The notes below the pieces were generated by a model. The model saw nothing but the letters and a program-made list of their open reading frames with translations. It was not told the DNA's origin and did no database searches. From assembly GCA_005881355.1 (NCBI GenBank), contig VBDM01000001.1:1-12586 (forward strand): a stretch of 12,586 nt of DNA, given 5' to 3'. The stretch is from Betaproteobacteria bacterium (lineage in GTDB: Bacteria; Pseudomonadota; Gammaproteobacteria; Burkholderiales; SG8-39). Position 1 is the stretch's first letter. Every line of letters starts with the position of its first letter. A program made the translations under genes and the position numbers. This document shows positions 7,260 through 12,586 of this stretch, one piece after another.

Positions 7260-8149
7260 GCGTGGCCTGTCAGCCTGAGCGAAGCGAAGGATCTGCTTTT
7301 CTACTATGGGTTCTCGTCGCGGTGCTCGTTCTGCCGTCGAGTATGCTCGCGCAAGGCGTCGACAAGGAACTCGACACGCCGTACGTGCCGACGCCGCAGG
7401 CGGTCGTCGAGCGCATGCTCGAGCTCGCGCAGGTGAAGCCCGGCGACACGGTCGTCGACCTCGGCTCGGGCGACGGGCGCATCATGATCACGGCGGCGCA
7501 GAAGTACGGCGCGCGGGGATTCGGCGTCGAGCTCGACCCGCGCCTGGTGCGGAGCTCGAACGACGAAGCGCGTCGCGTCGGCGTCGCCGATCGCGTGAAA
7601 TTCCTGCAGCAAGACCTGTTCAAGACCGACTTTCACGAGGCGGACGTGCTGACGCTCTATCTCCTGCCCGACGTCAACATGGCGCTGCGCCCCAGGATAC
7701 TCGCCGAGCTGAAGCCGGGCACGCGCGTGGTCTCGCACGATTACGACATGGGGGTCTGGCGTCCCGAGGCGCAGGAGACGCTTCCCGCCCCGGACAAGGC
7801 CGTCGGGGCGCGCAAGGAAAGCACGGTTTATCTGTGGATCGTTCCGGCGAAGGTCGAAGGAGCGTGGGAAATCGAAATCAGGATCGGCCGAAAAGCGCGC
7901 CGCATCTCCCTCGCGCTGGAGCAGCAATATCAGAGGGTTTCAGGGACTGCACGCCTCCCCGAAGGCGGCAGCCTGCCTATCTCCGAAGGAAGACTTCGCG
8001 GCGACGAGCTCCGGCTTACTCTGCCCCGCGGCGTCGTCGCCCGCGACCCGGTCGATCTGGTCGGGCGCGTTGCGGGCGATTCGCTGAGCGGAACGGTGCG
8101 GCGCGCAGACCGCGAAATCGCGACCTGGAGCGCGCTCCGGCGCCCTTGA
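7256..8149 (+). CDS. Apparently exported class I SAM-dependent methyltransferase with C-terminal beta-rich domain
   Basis: SAM-binding Rossmann methyltransferase. From TTG 7256 it has 297 residues; GTG 7262 is an equally possible start, and no ATG precedes the hydrophobic segment. Residues 15-28 (FLLWVLVAVLVLPS) followed by SMLAQ look like a signal peptide, predicting a periplasmic enzyme. The catalytic part starts LDTPYVPTPQAVVERML (39-55); motif I is VVDLGSGDGR (66-75), then GVELDP (90-95) and VKFLQQDLF (114-122). PYVP plus DLGSGDGR resembles the FAM173/ATPSC-KMT lysine methyltransferase group, so a protein substrate is possible. From about residue 195 there is a separate polar, strand-rich domain of unknown role. 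The gene overlaps the CoA-transferase stop by four bases (TTGA). The first codons lie in a dispersed repeat, so the native start may be altered. Periplasmic SAM supply is unexplained. Confidence 0.78.
   Translation: MSVACQPERSEGSAFLLWVLVAVLVLPSSMLAQGVDKELDTPYVPTPQAVVERMLELAQVKPGDTVVDLGSGDGRIMITAAQKYGARGFGVELDPRLVRSSNDEARRVGVADRVKFLQQDLFKTDFHEADVLTLYLLPDVNMALRPRILAELKPGTRVVSHDYDMGVWRPEAQETLPAPDKAVGARKESTVYLWIVPAKVEGAWEIEIRIGRKARRISLALEQQYQRVSGTARLPEGGSLPISEGRLRGDELRLTLPRGVVARDPVDLVGRVAGDSLSGTVRRADREIATWSALRRP
7266..7298 (+). repeat. Dispersed PERSEG-type repeat at the 5' end of the methyltransferase gene
   Basis: The stretch reads CCTGTCAGCCTGAGCGAAGC followed by GAAGGATCTGCTT. This is close to a short repeat I recognise from many bacterial genomes and MAGs (consensus near TGTCATCCTGAGCGAAGCGA then AGGATCT), which yields peptides like CHPERSEGS. 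Here one reading frame gives CQPERSEGSAF at the very N-terminus of the exported methyltransferase. It is the only copy I see in the window. Its origin and function are unknown. Confidence 0.7.
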
Positions 8150-8246
8150 TCTTTCGCGAAACTCTTTGGAAGCGAACCGGCTGAATCTTTCTGATAACTT
8201 CGAGTGACTTGGCGTATGGCAACAACGCCCGTCCTGCCGCCGCAGC
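8150..8246. other. Convergent intergenic spacer
   Basis: This 97-bp spacer lies between the end of the methyltransferase gene (+) and the end of the MBL hydrolase gene (-). It contains a 10-bp palindrome TTTCGCGAAA (8152-8161) and a weak 5-bp stem GGCGT/ACGCC (8211-8229). There is no convincing rho-independent terminator and no small gene that I can support. Confidence 0.5.
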
Positions 8247-9161
8247 TCACTCCCCCCTCGCCAGCAGTAATCCCTCCCTCCGTCCCGCCGCGCCGGCGCG
8301 CTCGAGTTCGTTGACCAGCCACTCGGCCATCGCCGCATGCGTCATGCGGAGGTAGCGCGAGTTCAGCTCGGCGAGGATGGGCACGCGCGCGACGTAGGCC
8401 GGCAGCTCGGCGAGCGGCATGGAGCGCTTCTCCAGCAGGGAGAAGGAGAGCATCACTTTGGCGCAGTGGCGGGCGAGCCGCGCGATGTCTTGCTCGTATC
8501 CCTCCAGGCGATGGAAGGCGCGCTCGAGCGCCGCGCCGGCGTCGCCGAAGGGCGGGCCGTGGCCGGGGATGACGACGTCAACGTCAAGCCGGCCGACGGC
8601 CTCGAGGGTCGCGCGCGTCTCGGCGAGCGCGGTCTCGCGGCCGAAGAGCTGCGGGAAGACCACGCCGAAGCCGTTTTCCCACAACGCGTCGCCGGAAATC
8701 AGCACGCGCGCCTCGGGCGAATGGAACATCACCGCGTGCGTGTCGTGCCCCGGCGCCGCGATCACCTGCCAGTCGAGCCCGCCCATTTGCAGCACGTCGC
8801 CGTCGCGGAAGGTATCGTCGTAGCTGAACGCTTGAGCGCGCTGGTCGGCGACCGCGAGGATGAGCTGCTGCTCGTCCCAGTTGTCGATCGCCGGCGCCTC
8901 GCCTTGCGGGATGCTGATCGCGCAGCCGAACTTCTTCTGGATGGCGGCGTTCCCGCCCATGTGGTCGGAATGGCAGTGGGTGTTGACGAGGCGCGCGAGC
9001 TTTTTCCCGGCGAGCGCGCGCTCAAGGAGCGCAAGCGTCTGCGGCGCGTGCGCGACGTAGCCCGAATCGACCACCACGGCCTCGCTGCGCTCCTCGAGCA
9101 CGATGTTGTTCGCGGAAAGCCAGCCGCGCTCGATGACCCGGATGCTTCGGGGGAGCTTCAT
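8247..9161 (-). CDS. MBL-fold metallo-hydrolase
   Basis: Metallo-beta-lactamase-fold hydrolase of 304 residues, probably cytoplasmic since no signal peptide is seen. Metal ligands are all recognisable: HCHSDH (62-67), His139 in APGHDTHAV, Asp158 in LISGDALW, and His201 in VIPGHGPP, so a dinuclear zinc or iron centre is expected. The C-terminal helical part (about 205-304) is of the kind found in thioesterase or glyoxalase II-like MBL proteins. Its ATG at 9161 overlaps the TGA of the DUF1289 gene (ATGA), so it is translationally coupled to the liu operon. A thioester hydrolase acting on an acyl-CoA or glutathione adduct would fit this context, but the substrate is not shown by the sequence. 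Confidence 0.9.
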   Translation of the reverse strand: MKLPRSIRVIERGWLSANNIVLEERSEAVVVDSGYVAHAPQTLALLERALAGKKLARLVNTHCHSDHMGGNAAIQKKFGCAISIPQGEAPAIDNWDEQQLILAVADQRAQAFSYDDTFRDGDVLQMGGLDWQVIAAPGHDTHAVMFHSPEARVLISGDALWENGFGVVFPQLFGRETALAETRATLEAVGRLDVDVVIPGHGPPFGDAGAALERAFHRLEGYEQDIARLARHCAKVMLSFSLLEKRSMPLAELPAYVARVPILAELNSRYLRMTHAAMAEWLVNELERAGAAGRREGLLLARGE

Positions 9162-9349
9162 CGGGCCGTCCGCCGCGCGGGCAGCTGCGCGAGCACCGCG
9201 CGTTTCTCGTCGTCGTCGAGGCCCGACCAGGCGGCGATCTCATCGAGCGTGCGCAGGCAGCCTTCGCAGAGGCCCGAGTCGGGGTTCATGCGGCACACGT
9301 TATTGCAGGGCGATTGAACGTCGCCTGCGGGCGCCTCGTCCCGCTTCAT
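9158..9349 (-). CDS. DUF1289 domain small cysteine-rich protein
   Basis: A 63-residue protein starting at ATG 9349 with AAAGG shortly upstream. It shows the DUF1289 pattern SPCNNVC-RMNPDSGLCEGC-LRT with cysteines at 15, 19, 28 and 31, then LDEIAAW. The four cysteines suggest a small metal-binding module (zinc or iron), which is inferred from spacing. The function of this family is unknown to me. The start overlaps the HMG-CoA lyase stop (ATGA at 9346-9349) and the stop overlaps the MBL hydrolase start (ATGA at 9158-9161), so it is firmly inside this operon. Because the lyase gene is frameshifted, its own frame runs open into the disrupted lyase, and an automatic call may merge the two into a false 346-residue chimera. 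Confidence 0.85.
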   Translation of the reverse strand: MKRDEAPAGDVQSPCNNVCRMNPDSGLCEGCLRTLDEIAAWSGLDDDEKRAVLAQLPARRTAR

Positions 9350-10198
9350 GCGCCTTTCGCCGCGAGCGCCCGCGCCACTTTGGAGGCCGGCTCGCGCCCG
9401 AGCTGCGCGCAGATGAACTCGCCCGCCTGCCTGAGCTTCCCGAGATCGACGCCGGTGTGGATGCCCAGGCCCTCCATCATGTACACCACGTCTTCGGTTG
9501 CCACGTTGCCGGTCGCGCCCTTCGCGTAGGGGCAGCCGCCCAGCCCTGAAACCGAGCTGTCGAAGGTCCGCACGCCCGCCTCGAGCGAGGCGTAGATGTT
9601 CGCGAGCGCCTGGCCGTAGGTGTCGTGGTAATGGCCGGCGAGCTTGCCGATCGGGACGCGCCGCGCGACCACCTCGATCATGCGGCGGATCTTGCCGGGC
9701 GTGCCCACACCGATCGTGTCGCCGAGCGAGATCTCGTAGCAGCCCATCGCACGGACAGCCTGCGGCGCATGAGATGTAACCGCGCGCGCGCATGCCGGCT
9801 TTGCGCGCGGCTTCCACGACCGGCGCGAAGCGCGCGAGGCTCTCGGCGATCGAGCAGTTGATGTTCCTGCGGCTGAAAGTTTCGGTGGCCGCGCCGAACA
9901 CGGCGATCTCCTCGGCGCCCGCGGCGCGTGCCGCCTCGAAGCCCCGCATGTTGGGCACGAGCACCGGGTAGGCGACGCCCGGTTTCTTGCGGATGCCCGC
10001 CATGACTTCGGCTGAGTCGGCCATCTGCGGCACCCACTTGGGTGACACGAACGCGGTCGCCTCGACCGCGGGCAGGCCCGCCTCGGCGAGCCGGGTGATG
10101 AGCTCGATCTTGACCGTGGCCGGGACGCTCTTGGGCTCGTTCTGCAGGCCGTCGCGCGGTGCCACGTCGACGATCCTGACTTTCCTGGGAAGGCTCAC
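9346..10198 (-). pseudogene. mvaB: Hydroxymethylglutaryl-CoA lyase (liuE/mvaB), disrupted by internal deletion and frameshift
   Basis: HMG-CoA lyase splits HMG-CoA to acetoacetate and acetyl-CoA, the last step of leucine breakdown. From GTG 10198 the first 150 or so residues are normal: VDVAPRDGLQNE (10-21, catalytic Arg/Asp), EATAFVSPKWVPQMAD and NINCSIAESL, up to RGYISCAAGCP. The next family block, MGCYEISLGDTIGVGTPGK, is in another frame from about 9750. The rest (AGHYHDTYGQALANI with the metal-binding HxH, and GLGGCPYAKGATGNVATED with the active-site cysteine) is intact to the stop at 9346. Relatives have about 25 residues between GYxSC and GCxExSLGDT; here the two frames leave about 8, so roughly 50 nt are missing and the frame is lost. 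As read, no functional lyase is made. A sequencing or assembly error is the main alternative. Confidence 0.85.
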
Positions 10199-10265
10199 GT
10201 CTCGGCCTCGAAATCGATAAGCTCGGTGCGGTTGGCGATCAGTTCTCGGCGAACACCTGACTGCC
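10195..10265 (-). pseudogene. Possible 3' remnant of methylcrotonyl-CoA carboxylase alpha subunit gene (liuD)
   Basis: Between the liuC stop and the lyase GTG one frame reads GVRRELIANRTELIDFEAET and ends with a TGA (10195-10197) overlapping the lyase start as GTGA, the overlap expected of a real upstream gene. The ending resembles the tail of the biotinyl domain of carboxylase alpha subunits (a GxxVxEGxELIDFE-like ending), and GSQV can be read in the neighbouring frame just upstream. liuD normally sits between liuC and liuE, so this may be its scar after deletion of about 2 kb. The match is short and from memory, so this is tentative. Confidence 0.4.
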
Positions 10266-11087
10266 TTATTTTTTCCGCTTGGACGGCCGCTTCAGAGCCT
10301 GCTTCGCCTGTTCCAGCCATTTGGGAGAGCGCTTTTCGAGGAAGGCGCGCGCGCCTTCCCTGCCTTCGTCGGAGGCGCGGGCGCTCGCGATGCGCTCAGC
10401 CATGTCGGCCATCAGCTCGGGTGTGATCGGCCGCCGTGCGCGTATCAGCGCCTTGGTCGCGGCCTGCGCGCCAGGCGCGCCCTGGACGAGCTCGCCGAGG
10501 ATCGAGTTCACGGTCGCGTCGAGCTCTCGGGCTTGGGCGAGCTCCTGCACCAGGCCGATGCGATAGGCCTCCGCGGCCGTGAAGCGCTCGGCAGTGAGGA
10601 AGTAGCGGCGTGCGGTGCGCTCGCCCATCGCCGCGAGGACATAGGGGCTGATGGTCGCCGGCTGCAGGCCCAGCCGCACCTCGGACACGCAGAATTCGGT
10701 TTCGGTGGAGGCGACAGCGATGTCGCAGGCAGCGACGAGCCCGATCCCCCCGGCGAACGCGGCGCCGTGCACGCGCGCGACGGTGGGCTTTTTCAAGGCG
10801 TAAAGCCGGTTCAGCATACTCCCGAATGCGACCGCGTCCTTGCGGTTCTCCTCGATGCCCAGCTCCCCCATTTTCTTCATCCAGTTGAGGTCGGCGCCGG
10901 CGCAGAACACCTTGCCGCGGCCGGCGAGCACCACGGCGCGCACGGCAGCATCGGCATCCAGCTCAGCGAAGGACGTGCTCAGCTCGGTGATCATGGCCTC
11001 GTTGAAGGCGTTGCGCACCTCGGGCCGGTTGAGCCAGAGCACGGCGACGCCCTGGCCCTGTTGGATTTCGATCGTCTTGTATTCCAT
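10266..11087 (-). CDS. liuC: Methylglutaconyl-CoA hydratase (enoyl-CoA hydratase/isomerase family)
   Basis: Crotonase-fold enzyme that hydrates 3-methylglutaconyl-CoA to HMG-CoA in leucine degradation. I start it at ATG 11087, with AAAGGGAA just upstream, giving 273 residues. A longer open frame from 11192 adds a leader that overlaps the upstream gene in another frame and is not family-like. FCAGADLNWMKKM (61-73) is the hallmark of LiuC-type hydratases. AGGIGLVAACDIA (112-124) completes the oxyanion hole, and SEVRLGLQPATISPYV (135-150) with GERTARRYFLTAE (156-168) is also characteristic. Glu136 fits one catalytic glutamate; the other crotonase glutamate position is Gly here, which I recall as usual for this subgroup. 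The C-terminus is lysine-rich (SKRKK). It begins 16 bp after the liuB fusion gene, so both are in one operon. Confidence 0.92.
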   Translation of the reverse strand: MEYKTIEIQQGQGVAVLWLNRPEVRNAFNEAMITELSTSFAELDADAAVRAVVLAGRGKVFCAGADLNWMKKMGELGIEENRKDAVAFGSMLNRLYALKKPTVARVHGAAFAGGIGLVAACDIAVASTETEFCVSEVRLGLQPATISPYVLAAMGERTARRYFLTAERFTAAEAYRIGLVQELAQARELDATVNSILGELVQGAPGAQAATKALIRARRPITPELMADMAERIASARASDEGREGARAFLEKRSPKWLEQAKQALKRPSKRKK

Positions 11088-11103
11088 CTTTCCCTTTCTC
11101 GGG

Positions 11104-12586
11104 TTATTGCGGCTCGATCGCGATCTCGGTGCGGACCGAATTGGCGATGAAGCAGCGTTCGTGCGCCTTTTCGTGCAGCTCGCGCAGCTCATTCGCGCTC
11201 GGCACGGGGCCGCCGAACACGACCGACGGGCGCAGCGTGACGCGCGTCATCGCCGTCCTGCCTTCGGCGTCCTTGCCGAGCACGCCCACCGCGTGATCGA
11301 TGTAGCGGTCGACGACGAGCTTGCGGGTCACGGCGAGATGCAGGAACCACAGCATGTGGCAGGAAGACAGCGACGCGACGAACGCCTGCTCGGGGTCAAT
11401 GCCGGGTGCGCGAGGCGCTGTCGCGGGAATATTCTCCGGCGCCGCGCCGGCGAGGTACTCCAGGCCGTGCGCGAACCGCACACGGTGCGCGCGGTTGTAG
11501 GTGGCGTAGGCGAACTCAGGGGTCGTCCTTTGCCATTCCACGATCGCGAAGCGGCTTTCCTCGATTGGCGCGTTGAGCGAGGCCGAGATCGCAAGGGCGA
11601 GCATGCGGCGCGTCTCCTCCGGGGCGATCAGGCCGTCGTCCCAGAGCCGCGCAGTCGCGTAATACGGGTGCCCCTGGCGCTCGTATTGCTCGCGGATCGG
11701 GCGCTTGAAGTCTTCTTCCTCTTCCTTGCTCCAGGCACCGCCTTTCGCCTCGATCCCGTCGCGCTTCACCGTCGCTAGGACCGAGGCCGCCTGCTCCCCG
11801 CCCATCACCGAGATGCGGGCGCTCGGCCACATCCACAGGAAACGGGGCGAAAACGCACGACCGCACATGGCGTAGTTGCCCGCGCCGAAGGAGCCGCCGA
11901 GGACCACCGTGAACTTGGGAACGCGGCTGCAGGCGACCGCCGTCACCATCTTCGCGCCGTCCTTGGCGATGCCGCCCGCCTCGTACTTCTTGCCGACCAT
12001 GAAGCCGGTGATGTTCTGAAGAAAAAGGAGCGGGATTCCGCGCTGGCTGCAAAGCTCGACAAAGTGCGCGCCCTTCAGCGCGGACTCGGAGAAAAGAATG
12101 CCGTTGTTCGCGACGATGCCGACCGGATAGCCCAAGATGCGCGCGAAGCCGGTGCTCGCATCCACGATGCGCGCGATCACTTCGCGCGCGTCGTAGGGCC
12201 TGCGCTTGTCTACGGGGATCACCCCGTGCAGCTCGGCGGCCGGATAGAGCGGCTCCGCCGGTTCACGAAGCGCGACCGCGACGTTCTTCACGCGGTTGAG
12301 ATTGGCGACGATGGCGCGCGCGATGGCGAGCGCGTGCGCGTCGTTCTGCGCGGTGTGGTCGACGACGCCCGACTGCCGCGCGTGCACCTCCGCGCCGCCC
12401 AGCTCCTCGGGCGAAACGATCTCGCCTGTCGCGGCCTTCACGAGCGGCGGCCCGCCGAGAAAGATCGTGCCTTGTCCCTTCACGATGATCGTCTCGTCGG
12501 ACATCGCCGGCACGTAGGCGCCGCCCGCAGTGCACGAGCCCATCACCACGGCGATCTGCGGGATGCGCTCTGCCGACATCCGCGCC
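11104..12586 (-). CDS. liuB: Methylcrotonyl-CoA carboxylase beta subunit fused to a C-terminal OsmC-like domain (5' partial)
   Basis: The frame is open to the window edge, and ARMSAERIPQIAVVMGSC is internal to known beta subunits, so the start lies beyond 12586; 493 residues are visible. Residues 1 to about 347 are the carboxyltransferase, which moves CO2 from biotin to 3-methylcrotonyl-CoA: GSCTAGGAYVPAMSDE, GGSFGAGNYAMCGRAFSPRF, and the usual end LNAPIEESRF. Beta subunits normally stop a few residues later. Here the frame continues from about 349 (base 11541) into a complete OsmC/Ohr-type domain: VEWQRTTPEFAYATYNRAH, FVASLSSCHMLWFL with Cys409, and AHERCFIANSV with Cys478, the two redox cysteines of organic peroxide reductases. 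No stop or frameshift separates the parts. It could be a true fusion or a small deletion joining adjacent genes. Biotin carboxylase partner liuD is absent downstream. Confidence 0.9.
   Translation of the reverse strand, partial: ARMSAERIPQIAVVMGSCTAGGAYVPAMSDETIIVKGQGTIFLGGPPLVKAATGEIVSPEELGGAEVHARQSGVVDHTAQNDAHALAIARAIVANLNRVKNVAVALREPAEPLYPAAELHGVIPVDKRRPYDAREVIARIVDASTGFARILGYPVGIVANNGILFSESALKGAHFVELCSQRGIPLLFLQNITGFMVGKKYEAGGIAKDGAKMVTAVACSRVPKFTVVLGGSFGAGNYAMCGRAFSPRFLWMWPSARISVMGGEQAASVLATVKRDGIEAKGGAWSKEEEEDFKRPIREQYERQGHPYYATARLWDDGLIAPEETRRMLALAISASLNAPIEESRFAIVEWQRTTPEFAYATYNRAHRVRFAHGLEYLAGAAPENIPATAPRAPGIDPEQAFVASLSSCHMLWFLHLAVTRKLVVDRYIDHAVGVLGKDAEGRTAMTRVTLRPSVVFGGPVPSANELRELHEKAHERCFIANSVRTEIAIEPQ

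Noticed and set aside
8127..8138. Perfect 12-bp palindrome GGAGCGCGCTCC near the end of the methyltransferase gene
   Set aside because: It has no loop, lies in coding sequence, and such GC palindromes are common by chance here; no T-run follows.
8337..9317. Long + strand open frame opposite the MBL hydrolase gene
   Set aside because: Composition is that of an antisense frame; the - strand frame has a complete metal-ligand set.
9158..10198. A single 346-residue protein joining the HMG-CoA lyase N-terminus to a DUF1289 C-terminus
   Set aside because: The middle part is out-of-frame lyase sequence (Arg-rich, no motifs); the DUF1289 gene has its own ATG and ribosome site at 9349. The apparent fusion is a by-product of the frameshift.
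11088..11192. N-terminal extension of liuC upstream of ATG 11087
   Set aside because: It overlaps the end of the OsmC domain in another frame, has low-complexity Arg/Ser content, and a good ribosome site precedes ATG 11087.
10840..11778. Long + strand open frame opposite liuC and the OsmC part
   Set aside because: No recognisable domain, and it spans two well-supported genes on the other strand.
1..12586. Defence system, prophage, transposon or CRISPR content
   Set aside because: No transposase, integrase, nuclease, toxin-antitoxin or spacer-repeat pattern seen on either strand; the genes are metabolic and transport genes.

Overview
The window is GC-rich DNA with strong G/C third-position bias and dense, often overlapping genes. 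A Bug-type solute receptor, a Liv-type ABC transporter, a PaaK-like ligase beside a CaiB-type CoA transferase, and a leucine-degradation (liu) operon together suggest a Betaproteobacterium, probably Burkholderiales or a relative. That placement is inference from gene content. I see no rRNA, tRNA, CRISPR array or insertion sequence.

Left part (1-3041, + strand): the 3' end of a Liv-type ABC substrate-binding protein gene, a hairpin repeat, a LivF-type ATPase with a basic C-terminal extension, and a Bug periplasmic receptor. This looks like the end of an uptake operon for an organic acid or aromatic acid; the permeases and the LivG-type ATPase would lie to the left of the window.

Middle (3049-8149): on the - strand, a long YeiH/UPF0324-type putative sulfate exporter is followed by a 50-residue single-span membrane protein. 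Divergent from these, on the + strand, are a PaaK-like adenylate-forming enzyme with an atypical P-loop, an AMACR-like CaiB/BaiF CoA transferase or racemase, and an apparently exported SAM methyltransferase whose 5' end lies in a dispersed repeat.

Right part (8247-12586, - strand, read right to left): a liu operon. It holds the methylcrotonyl-CoA carboxylase beta subunit (liuB, 5' end outside the window) fused in frame to an OsmC domain, then methylglutaconyl-CoA hydratase (liuC). Next comes a 67-nt gap holding a possible 3' remnant of the carboxylase alpha subunit gene (liuD), an HMG-CoA lyase gene (liuE/mvaB) broken by an apparent internal out-of-frame deletion, a DUF1289 protein and an MBL-fold hydrolase. 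The last three are linked by ATGA stop/start overlaps.

The most notable signal is that this operon carries three successive anomalies: the liuB-osmC fusion, liuD missing from its usual place, and the liuE deletion. They may reflect decay of leucine catabolism in a real genome or assembly errors. I found no clear case for a wholly new defence or mobile system. The best novelty candidates are the small membrane partner of the exporter, the exported methyltransferase, the P-loop-divergent ligase and the carboxylase-OsmC fusion.
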